Assembly: GCF_005877055.1 (NCBI RefSeq)
Contig: NZ_CP039424.1
Location: 2,294,001-2,358,000 of the forward strand
Direction of reading: 5' to 3'
DNA length: 64,000 nt
Source of the DNA: Citricoccus sp. SGAir0253
GTDB lineage: Bacteria > Actinomycetota > Actinomycetes > Actinomycetales > Micrococcaceae
Shown: positions 55,341 through 64,000 of the stretch, piece after piece
Numbering within the stretch: the first letter of the stretch is position 1
Layout of the letters: each line of letters begins with the position of its first letter
Notes under the pieces: model-generated
Told to the model about the DNA's origin: nothing
Databases searched by the model: none
Seen by the model: only the letters and a program-made list of their open reading frames with translations
Position numbers and translations under genes: made by a program

Positions 55341-56155
55341 GCTGCGGGTCCTTCCTGGCGGCGGGTCCGGCTGCGCTCGCGGTCCGGGGTGCCGACCGGG
55401 TCCCAGCCGCGGCGGACCGGGACGGCGCCGCGGCCCGGGCGGCGCGCGTCCCGGGACCGGTAGACGATGTACGGGCGGAACAGGTAGTGCACCGGGGCCG
55501 TGAAGGCGTGCACGAGCCGGGTGAAGGGCCAGAGCATGAACAGCGCCAGCGCCCACAGCACGTGCACCTTGAACGAGAGTCCCGCGGCGGCCATCGCGGC
55601 CACCTCCGGCTGCAGCACCCAGATCGAGCGGAACCAGGGCGAGACCGTCTCGCGGTAGTCGGTCACGGAGTGGTCGAACACGGAGATGACGGTGGTGGCC
55701 AGGCCGGCGAGCAGGGCGCCCACGAGGACCACGTACATCACCTTGTCGTTGGCCGTGGTGGCCATGAACACCGGTCCCGTGGTGCGCCGGCGGTAGATCA
55801 GCAGCACGATGCCCACGAGCGTGCCGATGCCCGCCACGGCGCCGATGCCCAGCGCCATCGCGTGGTACATGCCCTCCGTGATCCCCACGGCCTCCGTCCA
55901 GGACTTCGGGATGACCAGGCCCACGACGTGCCCCACGAGCACCGCGAGGATGCCGAAGTGGAACAGGGGGGAGGCGATCCGCAGCAGCCGGGACTCGTAC
56001 AGCTGGGAGGACCGCGTGGTCCAGCCGAACTGGTCGTAGCGGTAGCGCCAGACGGTCCCGCCGATGACCACGGCGAGGGTGAGGTAGGGCAGCACGCCCC
56101 ACAGCAGGACGTCCCAGATGCCGACCGTGGTCCGCACGGTCTCAGCGCCGTCCAT
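55337..56155 (-). CDS. narI: Respiratory nitrate reductase, cytochrome b subunit
   Basis: 272-residue membrane subunit that carries two b haems and takes electrons from menaquinol. Five hydrophobic helices lie within residues 15-220. Candidate haem histidines are in ASPLFHFGILAVLVGHVVGLV, GMYHAMALG and FKVHVLWALALFMLWPF. The C-terminal 45 residues are Arg-rich. It overlaps narJ by 14 bases. Confidence 0.95.
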   Translation of the reverse strand: MDGAETVRTTVGIWDVLLWGVLPYLTLAVVIGGTVWRYRYDQFGWTTRSSQLYESRLLRIASPLFHFGILAVLVGHVVGLVIPKSWTEAVGITEGMYHAMALGIGAVAGIGTLVGIVLLIYRRRTTGPVFMATTANDKVMYVVLVGALLAGLATTVISVFDHSVTDYRETVSPWFRSIWVLQPEVAAMAAAGLSFKVHVLWALALFMLWPFTRLVHAFTAPVHYLFRPYIVYRSRDARRPGRGAVPVRRGWDPVGTPDRERSRTRRQEGPAA

Positions 56156-56858
56156 GTCCTGGTCCTTCCGTGGTGGGGGCGAAGGGCAGCAGCCGCGGAT
56201 CGGAGGGGTCCAGTCCCACGGTCTCGGTGGGCGGTCCGTAGCCGGCCATGGCCTGCACCGCGGCCCGGTCCTGCGGGGACGGGCCGGGCAGGGTGGAGCA
56301 GACCAGCGTGAGCACGCCCTCGTGGGGCAGCGCGTCGTCCCGCAGGGCCAGTCGCAGCAGCTCGAGCGAGGGGCGGTGGCGCTGGAGCAGCTCGTAGCCG
56401 GCCTCCGGACTGACGCGCGCGGCGAACTCGAGCACGAGCGGCAGGTAGTCCGGGAGCTCGGCCTCGTCCGGGGCGCAGCCGTGCGCGCGGTAGACCTCCT
56501 TGAAGGCGGCGAGCGCCTCTCCCCGGCGGCGGGTGTCTCCGTCCGTCCAGTAGGTCAGGTGCAGGCTGTGCCGGCGCGAGAGGTCGTACTCCTGGACGTA
56601 GTCCGCCTGGACCTGCTGCAGTGGCCGGGCCGTGAGCCAGTCGAACACTGGACGGACGGGCGCGGGGTCCGCCCCGACCTCGGCGAGGGCCGCGCGCAAC
56701 GCGTCCAGCCGCGCCAGCAGCTCCTCGTCCGGGTAGGACAGCAGCAGGGCGGCGGACTGGCGCACCACCGCGCTGCGGGCGGGGTCCGGGTCCGTGTACT
56801 CGCCGGGGTCCACGCTCCCGCGGCCGGGGGCGCCCAGCAGCCGATCGAGCAGTCTCAT
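56142..56858 (-). CDS. narJ: Nitrate reductase molybdenum-cofactor assembly chaperone
   Basis: 238-residue all-alpha chaperone that inserts the Mo cofactor into NarG and delays membrane docking. Typical features are the N-terminal SAALLLSYPDEELLARLDALRAAL, YVQEYDLSRRHSLHLTYWTDGDTRRRGEAL, and LPDYLPLVLEFAA. The ATG overlaps the narH stop (ATGA). Confidence 0.95.
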   Translation of the reverse strand: MRLLDRLLGAPGRGSVDPGEYTDPDPARSAVVRQSAALLLSYPDEELLARLDALRAALAEVGADPAPVRPVFDWLTARPLQQVQADYVQEYDLSRRHSLHLTYWTDGDTRRRGEALAAFKEVYRAHGCAPDEAELPDYLPLVLEFAARVSPEAGYELLQRHRPSLELLRLALRDDALPHEGVLTLVCSTLPGPSPQDRAAVQAMAGYGPPTETVGLDPSDPRLLPFAPTTEGPGHGRR

Positions 56859-58585
56859 GCCGTCTCCCCGCTCCGGGTCCGCGTGCCGTCCGCCGGGCCC
56901 GGCGGCTCCGCGGCCTGGCCGACGTCGTCCGCGGTCCGGGAGGGGAACAGCCCCTCCGGGCTGCCGTTGCCGTCCCAGTTGAGCAGGTTGACCCGGCCGG
57001 CCAGCTGGGCGTTGCCCGTGGGGTCGTCCGCGGTCTGCCGCTCCCGCAGCGCCAGGAAGGTCTCCCGGGCCACGGGGACGGGTCGGCCGGAGGCCTCGCC
57101 GAGGCCGCCCATCTGCCCCATCCCCGGGCCGCCGTCCACGTCGAGCGAGCAGCCCAGCTCCTCGAGGTTGTGGGCGTCCTCCACGTGGGCCGAGGGGATG
57201 ACGTAGCGCTCGTCGTACTTGGCGATCGCCATCAGCCGGTACATCTCCTGCACCTGGGCGCCGGTCATCCCCACCGCCGTGGCGATCGACTCGTCCGCCT
57301 CCCGGCCCAGGGTGATGTCCCGCATGTACGAGCGCATGGCCGCGAGCCGGCGCAGCACGTCCGTCACCAGGCCGGTGTCCCCGGCGGTGAACAGCTCGGC
57401 GAGGTACTCCACGGGGATGCGCAGGGCCTCGATGGCCCCGAACAGGGTGCCCGCGTCCTCGCCGTCGTGGCCCTGGTCCTTGAGCAGGTCCACGACCGGG
57501 GACAGCGGCGGGACGTACCAGACCATCGGCATGGTCCGGTACTCGGGGTGCAGCGGCAGGGCGACCCGCAGCTCCTTGGCGAGCCGGTACACCGGCGAGC
57601 GCCGGGCCGCCTCCAGCCAGTCCTCTGGGATGCCCTCGGCGCGGGCGGCGGCGATCACCTCCGGGTCGTGCGGGTCCATCATGAGGTCGAGCTGGGCCTC
57701 GTAGAGGTCGCGCTCGTCCGGGACCGCGGCCGCGGCGGTGACCCGGTCGGCGTCGTACAGGAAGATGCCGATGTACCGCAGCCGGCCCACGCAGGTCTCC
57801 GCGCACACCGTGGGGATCCCCACCTCGATCCGGGGATAGCAGAACGTGCACTTCTCGGCCTTGCCGGACTTGTGGTTGTAGTAGACCTTCTTGTAGGGGC
57901 AGCCGGTCACGCACTGGCGCCAGCCGCGGCAGCGGTCCTGGTCCACGAGCACGATCCCGTCCTCGGCCCGCTTGTAGATGGCACCGGAGGGGCACGAGGC
58001 CATGCACGAGGGGTTCAGGCAGTGCTCGCAGATCCGCGGCAGGTAGAACATGAAGGTCTGCTCCAGCTCGAACCGGACCCTGTCCTCGGACGCCCGGCGC
58101 ACCTTCTCCACCACCGGGTCCAGGTGCCCGGCCTCCGTGGTGCCGCCGAGGTTGTCGTCCCAGTTCGCCGACCAGGAGATCCTCGTGTCCCCGCCCGTGA
58201 TGAGCGACTTGGGCCGGGCCACCGGGAAGTCGTCGCCGGCGGGGGCGTTGATGAGGTTCTGGTAGTCGTAGGTCCAGGGCTCGTAGTAGTCCTTGAGCTC
58301 GGGTTGGACCGGGGAGGCGAAGATGCCGAACATCTTGGCCAGCCGGCCCCCGGACCTCAGCCTGAGGTTGCCGCGCCGGTTGAGCTCCCAGCCGCCGCGC
58401 CACCGCTCCTGGTCCTCGTAGCGGCGCGGGTAGCCCTGGCCGGGCCGGGTCTCCACGTTGTTGAACCACACGTACTCGGTGCCGGCCCGGTTGGTCCACG
58501 CCTGCTTGCACGTGACCGAGCACGTGTGGCAGCCGATGCACTTGTCCAGCGCCATCACCATGGCGGTCTGGGCCATGATCCTCAT
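56855..58585 (-). CDS. narH: Respiratory nitrate reductase, iron-sulfur beta subunit
   Basis: 576-residue electron-transfer subunit. Four cysteine groups are intact: DKCIGCHTCSVTCKQAW (Cys16, 19, 22, 26), CEHCLNPSCMASCPSG, CRGWRQCVTGCPYKK and CTFCYPR with CAETCVG. The Trp in CRGWRQC replaces a Cys and marks the [3Fe-4S] cluster, as in the family. Its ATG shares a base with the narG stop (TGATG). Confidence 0.97.
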   Translation of the reverse strand: MRIMAQTAMVMALDKCIGCHTCSVTCKQAWTNRAGTEYVWFNNVETRPGQGYPRRYEDQERWRGGWELNRRGNLRLRSGGRLAKMFGIFASPVQPELKDYYEPWTYDYQNLINAPAGDDFPVARPKSLITGGDTRISWSANWDDNLGGTTEAGHLDPVVEKVRRASEDRVRFELEQTFMFYLPRICEHCLNPSCMASCPSGAIYKRAEDGIVLVDQDRCRGWRQCVTGCPYKKVYYNHKSGKAEKCTFCYPRIEVGIPTVCAETCVGRLRYIGIFLYDADRVTAAAAVPDERDLYEAQLDLMMDPHDPEVIAAARAEGIPEDWLEAARRSPVYRLAKELRVALPLHPEYRTMPMVWYVPPLSPVVDLLKDQGHDGEDAGTLFGAIEALRIPVEYLAELFTAGDTGLVTDVLRRLAAMRSYMRDITLGREADESIATAVGMTGAQVQEMYRLMAIAKYDERYVIPSAHVEDAHNLEELGCSLDVDGGPGMGQMGGLGEASGRPVPVARETFLALRERQTADDPTGNAQLAGRVNLLNWDGNGSPEGLFPSRTADDVGQAAEPPGPADGTRTRSGETA

Positions 58586-61500
58586 CAGTACTGCACCTCC
58601 TGGGAGCGCTTGCGGACCACCGAGACGATGTCCCGCTGGTTGCCGGTGGGACCGAGGTAGTTGAACGCCCAGGACAGCTGGGCGTAGCCGCCGATCATGT
58701 GCGTGGGCTTGACCAGGATCCGGGTCACCGAGTTGTGGATGCCGCCGCGGCGCCCGGTGGCCTCGGACTTCGGGACGTCGATCGTGCGCTCCTGGGCGTG
58801 GTGGACGTAGACCACGCCCTCCGGCATGCGGTGGGAGACGATCGCCCGGCCCACGAACACGCCGTTGTTGTTCACGCACTCGACCCACTCGTTGTCCGCC
58901 ACCTCGATCAGCGCCGCGTCCTGCGGGCTCATCCAGACCGTGGTGCCGCCGCGCGAGAGCGAGAGCATGAACAGGTTGTCCTGGTACTCCGAGTGGATGG
59001 ACCACTTGTTGTGCGGGGTGAGGTAGCGCAGGGCGATCGACAGCTCGCCGCGCTCGCCGAGGCGGGGCTCGCCGAACAGCCGGTGCATGTCCAGGGGCGG
59101 GCGGTAGATCGGCAGCATCTCCCCCATGTCCTTCATCCAGTCGTGGTCCTGGAAGAAGTGCATGCGCCCGGTCAGGGTGTGGAAGGGCTTGAGCCGCTCG
59201 ATGTTCACGGTGAACGGGGCGTACCGCCGGCCCCCGCTCTCCGAGCCGGACCACTCGGGCGAGGTGATGACCGGCACGGGAGCGGCCTGCGTGTCGGCGA
59301 AGCTGATCCGCTTCTCCTGGGATCCCGCCGCCAGGTCCGCGAGCCGGACCCCCGTGCGCCTCTCGAGGGTCTCGAAGCCCTGGACGGCCAGCTCGCCGTT
59401 CGTGGTGCCGGAGAACATCAGAATCGCCTCGGCCATCCGCGCGTCCGTGTCCACGGCCGGTCGTCCGGCGGCCGCGCCGGAGTCGAAGACCCCGTGCAGC
59501 CGGCCGAGCCGGTCCACCTCCTCGGAGACGTCGAAGGTGATGTTCTTGGTCGTGAGCCCCAGCGTCTCCGCCAGGGGCCCGACGGCCGCGAACTTCTCGC
59601 CGATCGCCGTGTAGTCCCGCTCCACCACGGTCAGGTTCGGCAGGTTCCGCCCGGGCACCGCCGGCAGGTCGGTGCCCTTCCACTCCGGGACCACGCCCCC
59701 GGGCTGGGCGATCTCCCCGGGGGTGTCGTGCTGCAGGGCCGTGGCGACGACGTCCCGGCGCGCCCCGAGGTGGTCCCGGGAGAGCCGGGAGACCTCCTCG
59801 GCGAGCAGCCGGAACAGCTCGTGGTCGGTCTTGGCCTCCCAGGGCGGGGTGATCGCCGGGGTGAAGGCGTGCACGTAGGGGTGCATGTCCGTGGAGGACA
59901 GGTCGTGCTTCTCGTACCACGTGGCGGCCGGGAAGACGACGTCCGAGAGGAGGGTGGAGCTGGTCATCCGGAAGTCCGCGGAGACGAGCAGGTCCAGCTT
60001 GCCCTCGGGTGCCTCCTCGTGCCAGCGCACGTCCCGCGGCCGGGACTCGGCGTGGTCCCGGCCCAGGACGTTGTGGTGGGTGCCCAGCAGGTGCTTGAGG
60101 AAGTACTCCTCGCCCTTGGCGGAGGACCCCAGCAGGTTGGAGCGCCACAGGACCAGGGTGCGCGGCCAGTTGGCCTCGGCGTCCGGGTCCTCCACGGCCA
60201 GTTCCAGCGACCCGTCCTTGAGCCGGGCGGCGATCCACTCGGCCTCGCTGGCGGCCTCCCCGTTCCCGACGGCGGCGGCCGCCCGGTCCGCGACGTCCAG
60301 CGGGTTCTGGGTGAACTGGGGGTAGAACGGCATCCAGCCCAGCCGGGTGGACTGCGCGATGACGTCCGCGGTGTGCCTGCCGGCCAGGTGTCCCTCGGCG
60401 AGCGGGGACTGCAGGGAGTCCGAGGAGTAGCCGTCCGAGCGGAACTGGTCCGTGTGCATGTACCAGTAGGCGGTGCCGATCATGAACCGCGGCGGGCGGG
60501 TCCAGTCCGAGGCCGCGGCCATGGTGGCCCAGCCCGTGATGGGCCGCGCCTTCTCCTGGCCGACGTAGTGGGCCCAGCCGCCGCCGTTGCGGCCCTGGCA
60601 GCCGCACAGCATCAACAGGGCCAGGATGGCCCGGTAGGTGGCGTCCCCGTGGTACCACTGGCAGATCCCGGCGCCCAGGATGATCATGGACCGGCCGCCG
60701 GAGTCCTCGGCGTTGCGCGCGAACTCCCGGGCGGTGCGGATCGCGGCCTGGGCCGGGGCGGAGGTGATGTCCTCCTGCCAGGCCGGGGTGTAGGGCGTCT
60801 GCGCGTCCTCGTAGCCGGCGGCCCACTGCCCCGGCAGGCCCGGCCGGCCGACGCCGTACTGGGCGAGCATGAGGTCGAAGACCGTGGTGACGCGCCGCCC
60901 GGCGACCTCGGTGACCGGCACCCCGCGGTGGACCACCGAGCCGGAGCCGTCCGCCGCGGTGAAGGCGGGCAGGTCCACCCGGGAGGTGCCGCCGTCGTAC
61001 CCGGCCGTGTCCGCCACGGACAGCGAGGGCCGCACGCCCTGCAGGTCCAGGTTCCAGCGGCCCTCGTCCCGGTCGTTGTACCGGAAGCCGACGGAGCCCT
61101 GCGGCACCACGGGCGTGCCGGCGTCGCGGTCCAGCAGCACGGTCTTGAACCGCGGGTCCGCGGCCGAGGCCTCGGGGCCGGTGGGGTCGGCGGCGGCCAG
61201 GTCCGCGGCGGTGAGGAACTTGCCGGGCACCACGGTGCCGTCCGGGCGCTCGTCGAGGGTGACGAGGAAGGGCAGGTCGGTGTACTGCACCACGTAGTCC
61301 TCGAAGAACGGCACGCGGCGGTCCACGAAGTTCTCCTGGAGCACCACGTGGCCCATCGACATCGCCAGCGCGGCGTCCGTGCCGGCCTGGGCGGGCAGCC
61401 ACTCGTCCGCGAACTTGGTGTTGTCCGCGTAGTCCGGGCTGACCGAGACGACCTTGGTGCCGCGGTAGCGGACCTCCGCCATCCAGTGGGCGTCCGGGGT

Positions 61501-62322
61501 ACGGGTGACCGGGACGTTGGACCCCCACATCATGAGGTAGGTGGCGTCCCACCAGTCGCCGGACTCGGGCACGTCGGTCTGGTCGCCGAACACCTGGGGG
61601 CTGGCCACGGGAAGGTCCGCGTACCAGTCGTAGAAGCTGTTCATCACCCCGCCGATGAGGTTGATGAACCGGGCGCCGGCGGCGTGGGAGACCATGGACA
61701 TGGCCGGGATGGGCGAGAAGCCGGTGCAGCGGTCCGGGCCGTGGGCCTTGATGGTGTGCACGTGCGCCGCCGCCGTCAGCTCGACGGCCTCCTGCCAGCT
61801 CGCCCGGACGAGCCCGCCCTTGCCGCGGGCCTGCTGGTAGGCGCGGCGCCTGGCCGGGTCCTCGACGATGGACCGCCAGGCGGTGACCGGGTCCCCTCCG
61901 GCGGCCTGCTTGGCCTCGCGGTACATCTGCAGCAGGGTGCCGCGGACGTAGGGGTACCGGACCCGCGTGGGCGAGTAGGTGTACCAGGAGAAGGCGGCCC
62001 CGCGCGGACAGCCGCGCGGTTCGTACTCCGGCCGGTCCGGCCCGACCGAGGGGTAGTCCGTCTCCTGGGCCTCCCACGTGATGATGCCGTCCTTGACGTA
62101 CACCTTCCACGAGCAGGAGCCGGTGCAGTTCACGCCGTGGGTGGAGCGGACCACCTTGTCATGGCTCCAGCGGTTGCGGTAGAAGGCGTCGCCGTCCCGG
62201 CCGCCCTCCCGGAAGACGGCCCGCCCGTCCTCCGTCTCGTCCCACCGGGTGAAGAAACGGCCGATGTTCAGCAGTGCCTGGGATGCCGGACCGTCGAGTC
62301 CGGGCCTGACCGGGGTCGTCAT
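58585..62322 (-). CDS. narG: Respiratory nitrate reductase, molybdopterin alpha subunit
   Basis: 1245-residue catalytic subunit reducing nitrate to nitrite. The FS0 cluster ligands are His62, Cys66, Cys70 and Cys105 (STHGVNCTGSCSW, EPRGCPRG), the same spacing as in E. coli NarG. The Mo-ligand Asp region is YADLPVASPQVFGDQTDVPESGDWWDATYLMMWGSN. Membrane-bound, active site in the cytoplasm. TAGGGT lies six bases before the ATG, so the nar transcript may be leaderless. No Fnr-like site was recognised. Confidence 0.98.
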   Translation of the reverse strand: MTTPVRPGLDGPASQALLNIGRFFTRWDETEDGRAVFREGGRDGDAFYRNRWSHDKVVRSTHGVNCTGSCSWKVYVKDGIITWEAQETDYPSVGPDRPEYEPRGCPRGAAFSWYTYSPTRVRYPYVRGTLLQMYREAKQAAGGDPVTAWRSIVEDPARRRAYQQARGKGGLVRASWQEAVELTAAAHVHTIKAHGPDRCTGFSPIPAMSMVSHAAGARFINLIGGVMNSFYDWYADLPVASPQVFGDQTDVPESGDWWDATYLMMWGSNVPVTRTPDAHWMAEVRYRGTKVVSVSPDYADNTKFADEWLPAQAGTDAALAMSMGHVVLQENFVDRRVPFFEDYVVQYTDLPFLVTLDERPDGTVVPGKFLTAADLAAADPTGPEASAADPRFKTVLLDRDAGTPVVPQGSVGFRYNDRDEGRWNLDLQGVRPSLSVADTAGYDGGTSRVDLPAFTAADGSGSVVHRGVPVTEVAGRRVTTVFDLMLAQYGVGRPGLPGQWAAGYEDAQTPYTPAWQEDITSAPAQAAIRTAREFARNAEDSGGRSMIILGAGICQWYHGDATYRAILALLMLCGCQGRNGGGWAHYVGQEKARPITGWATMAAASDWTRPPRFMIGTAYWYMHTDQFRSDGYSSDSLQSPLAEGHLAGRHTADVIAQSTRLGWMPFYPQFTQNPLDVADRAAAAVGNGEAASEAEWIAARLKDGSLELAVEDPDAEANWPRTLVLWRSNLLGSSAKGEEYFLKHLLGTHHNVLGRDHAESRPRDVRWHEEAPEGKLDLLVSADFRMTSSTLLSDVVFPAATWYEKHDLSSTDMHPYVHAFTPAITPPWEAKTDHELFRLLAEEVSRLSRDHLGARRDVVATALQHDTPGEIAQPGGVVPEWKGTDLPAVPGRNLPNLTVVERDYTAIGEKFAAVGPLAETLGLTTKNITFDVSEEVDRLGRLHGVFDSGAAAGRPAVDTDARMAEAILMFSGTTNGELAVQGFETLERRTGVRLADLAAGSQEKRISFADTQAAPVPVITSPEWSGSESGGRRYAPFTVNIERLKPFHTLTGRMHFFQDHDWMKDMGEMLPIYRPPLDMHRLFGEPRLGERGELSIALRYLTPHNKWSIHSEYQDNLFMLSLSRGGTTVWMSPQDAALIEVADNEWVECVNNNGVFVGRAIVSHRMPEGVVYVHHAQERTIDVPKSEATGRRGGIHNSVTRILVKPTHMIGGYAQLSWAFNYLGPTGNQRDIVSVVRKRSQEVQY

Positions 62323-62328
62323 GGGGCC

Positions 62329-62334
62329 ACCCTA
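62329..62334 (-). promoter_or_regulatory. -10 box of a probable leaderless promoter (narG)
   Basis: TAGGGT on the minus strand, six bases before the narG ATG. Confidence 0.45.
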
Positions 62335-62344
62335 GGCACGGAGG

Positions 62345-62390
62345 GGCCCCCAGCGGCAGGCCCCGTGTCCGGGGTCCGCCCCTGGGGGCC
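62345..62390. other. Long inverted repeat just upstream of the nar promoter
   Basis: GGCCCCCAG (62345-62353) pairs with CTGGGGGCC (62382-62390), with an inner CCCCG/CGGGG pair. It lies just upstream of the proposed narG -10 box. It may be a second terminator element or a regulator site. Confidence 0.4.
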
Positions 62391-62441
62391 GAGTGGTGGG
62401 CGGGGGAACTCCCGCCGGCCGCGGTGCCGGGCAGGACACGC

Positions 62442-62482
62442 CCCGCCCGCCCCGGGGCCGTGGCCGGTCCGGGGCGGGCGGG
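62442..62482 (-). terminator. Hairpin terminator of the alanine symporter gene
   Basis: Perfect 14-base arms (62442-62455 and 62469-62482) around a 13-base loop, starting 15 bases after the symporter stop codon. Confidence 0.75.
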
Positions 62483-62497
62483 ACGGACCCGGGCCCG

Positions 62498-64000
62498 TCA
62501 GACCGCGTCGGTGCTGCGGTCGCTCAGGTCCTTGTCATGGACGCGCCTGGGGTCCAGCGACCGGCCGGTGTGCGTGCGCGAGGAGCCCACCACGTTGCCC
62601 GACTTCCAGTCCGCCCAGCCCGGGCGGTCCACCATGAACGCCTCGATCTCGGCCGCGGTGGCCACGAGCTTCGGGTCGTGCCTCAGGTAGTGCTTGGTCT
62701 CCCGGGCGATCAGCCCGGAGAGGATGAGCAGGCCGATGAGGTTCGGCAGGGCCATCAGGCCGTTCATGATGTCCGAGAAGTTCCACACCACGGCCAGCGG
62801 GATGGTGCTGCCGATGAAGACCACGAGCGAGAACACCACGCGGTAGGGCATCACGAGCCGCTGGCCGAACAGCCGCTCGACGTTGCGCTCGCCGTAGTAG
62901 GACCAGCCGAGGATGGTGGAGAAGGCGAACATCACCAGGCCGATGGTGACGATCCAGTGGCCCCACTGGCCGGGCAGGCCGGTGGAGAACGCCTCACCGG
63001 TCATCAGCGCGGCCGAGACCTGCTGCCCCGTCTCGTCGACCTGGCTCCAGGTGCCCGTGGTGATGATGACCAGGCCGGTGCAGGTCACCACGATGATGGT
63101 GTCGATGAAGGTCTGGGTCATGGACACCAGGCCCTGGCGGACCGGGTGGGTGGTCTGGGCGGCGGCCGCGGCGATGGCCGCCGAGCCCATGCCGGACTCG
63201 TTGGAGAACACGCCGCGGGCCACGCCGTACTGGATGGCGATGATCAGGGCCGAGCCGACGAAGCCGCCGGTGGCCGCGGTGCCGGTGAAGGCGTCCGTGA
63301 AGATCAGGGCGAAGGCCTGCGGGATGCCGCCGATGTTGGCGATGAGGATGTAGAGGGCCGCGGCGACGTAGAAGACGATCATGATCGGCACGAACGTGGA
63401 GGTGACGCGGCCGATGGACTTGATGCCGCCCACGAGCACGAGCAGGGTCAGCACGGTCAGGATGATGCCGGTGATCCACGGCAGCAGGCCGAAGGACTCC
63501 TCGACGTTGGCGGCGATCGAGTTGGCCTGGGTCATGTTGCCGATGCCGAACGAGGCGAGGAAGGCGAAGACGGCGAAGGACAGCGCCAGGACCTTCCCGA
63601 GCGGCCCGCGGATGGCCTTCTGCAGGTAGTACTGCGGGCCGCCGGACTTGTCCCCGGCCTCGTCCGTGGTGCGGAACCGCACGGCGAGGTAGGCCTCGGA
63701 GTACTTCGAGGCCATGCCCAGCAGGCCGGTGACCCACATCCAGAACAGGGCGCCCGGTCCGCCGATGCCGATCGCGGTGGCCACGCCGACGATGTTGCCG
63801 GTGCCGACCGTGGCGGCCAGGGCCGTGGTCAGGGCCTGGAACTGGGAGATGTCCCCCTCCTCCGAGTCATCGCGCCGGCGGATGATCCCGAGGTTGATCG
63901 CGGGGAAGAGCTTGTGGAACTGGAGGAACCCCAGCCGGATCGAGAGGTAGAGGCCCGTGCCGAGCAGCAGGGGGATGAGGAAGAACGGCCCCCAGACGAA
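62498..64000 (-). CDS. Sodium:alanine symporter family protein (5' end beyond the window)
   Basis: 501 C-terminal residues of an AGCS-family Na+/amino-acid symporter. The visible protein begins FVWGPFFLIPLLLGTGLYLSIRLGF and contains the family blocks ALTTALAATVGTGNIVGVATAIGIGGPGALFWMWVTGLLGMASKYSEAYLAVRFR, GGPQYYLQKAI and GVARGVFSNESGMGSAAIAAAAAQT. About ten hydrophobic helices are seen. The C-terminal tail of 60 residues is charged. Probably imports alanine or glycine. Confidence 0.94.
   Translation of the reverse strand, partial: FVWGPFFLIPLLLGTGLYLSIRLGFLQFHKLFPAINLGIIRRRDDSEEGDISQFQALTTALAATVGTGNIVGVATAIGIGGPGALFWMWVTGLLGMASKYSEAYLAVRFRTTDEAGDKSGGPQYYLQKAIRGPLGKVLALSFAVFAFLASFGIGNMTQANSIAANVEESFGLLPWITGIILTVLTLLVLVGGIKSIGRVTSTFVPIMIVFYVAAALYILIANIGGIPQAFALIFTDAFTGTAATGGFVGSALIIAIQYGVARGVFSNESGMGSAAIAAAAAQTTHPVRQGLVSMTQTFIDTIIVVTCTGLVIITTGTWSQVDETGQQVSAALMTGEAFSTGLPGQWGHWIVTIGLVMFAFSTILGWSYYGERNVERLFGQRLVMPYRVVFSLVVFIGSTIPLAVVWNFSDIMNGLMALPNLIGLLILSGLIARETKHYLRHDPKLVATAAEIEAFMVDRPGWADWKSGNVVGSSRTHTGRSLDPRRVHDKDLSDRSTDAV

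Noticed and set aside
56855-62110. One open frame spanning narH and much of narG on the minus strand
   Set aside because: The part before 58585 is out of frame with narG and Arg/Gly/Pro-rich; narH starts at 58585 with its cluster motif at the expected distance.

Overview
The window is a high-GC chromosomal segment from an actinobacterium, most likely a member of the Micrococcaceae (order Micrococcales). The evidence is the strongly GC-biased third codon positions, frequent GTG starts, the CE1758/CE1759-type oxidoreductase pair, a DUF3046 gene next to recA, a ClgR gene, priA in place of hisA/trpF, and a Flp/Tad locus of the kind known from Micrococcus. Genus and species cannot be fixed from sequence alone. 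Nearly every base is coding. Operons are packed with ATGA, GTGA and TGATG start/stop overlaps, which suggests translational coupling. I saw no rRNA, tRNA, insertion sequence, prophage or CRISPR array.

Layout. 1-3358: end of a GntP-type permease gene, its PucR-family regulator, an SRPBCC protein and prfB. 3601-6778: two secreted SLH-domain proteins, the second ending in a probable HExxH metallopeptidase domain, with a small conserved gene between them on the other strand. 6779-11532: a Flp/Tad pilus operon (tadA-tadB-tadC-flp-tadE-like-tadE-like-tadG-like) with two tandem-repeat arrays in front of the pilin gene. 11804-14908: a stand-alone FHA/FtsK ATPase of the type VII secretion EccC/EssC kind. 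15015-19119: an MFS transporter and a luciferase-like monooxygenase / FMN reductase / MarR operon with a candidate MarR operator. 19159-29755: a his locus (hisC, hisB, hisH, small membrane gene, priA, sseB) split between hisC and hisB by a 6.2-kb gene for a 2056-residue Ig-like/FN3 surface protein. 29835-31149: a divergent LysM gene and lexA pair sharing three LexA-box-like sites; lexA seems to carry a one-base frameshift in a C-run.

31209-53262: the conserved actinobacterial housekeeping block. It holds dinG, hflX, an RsmC-like methyltransferase, dapF-miaA-miaB, recX-recA, DUF3046, clgR, cinA-pgsA, ftsK, rnj and dapA. 53282-64000: dapB, then a respiratory nitrate reductase operon narGHJI with narK, then most of an alanine/Na+ symporter gene. 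The cell can therefore probably respire nitrate, take up DNA or adhere through Flp pili, and decorate its surface with SLH and Ig-like proteins.

A theme seen across the whole window is a TANNNT hexamer ending exactly 6 or 7 bases before the start codon (small gene at 5141, MFS gene, hisC, methyltransferase, dapF, miaB, pgsA, ftsK, dapA, dapB, narG). This is the signature of leaderless transcripts. One such promoter lies in front of a 6-codon ORF about 300 bases upstream of hflX, which suggests an attenuation leader. The points most worth following are the hflX leader, the lexA frameshift, the giant gene inside the his operon, the repeat arrays before the pilin gene, and the SLH-metallopeptidase protein.
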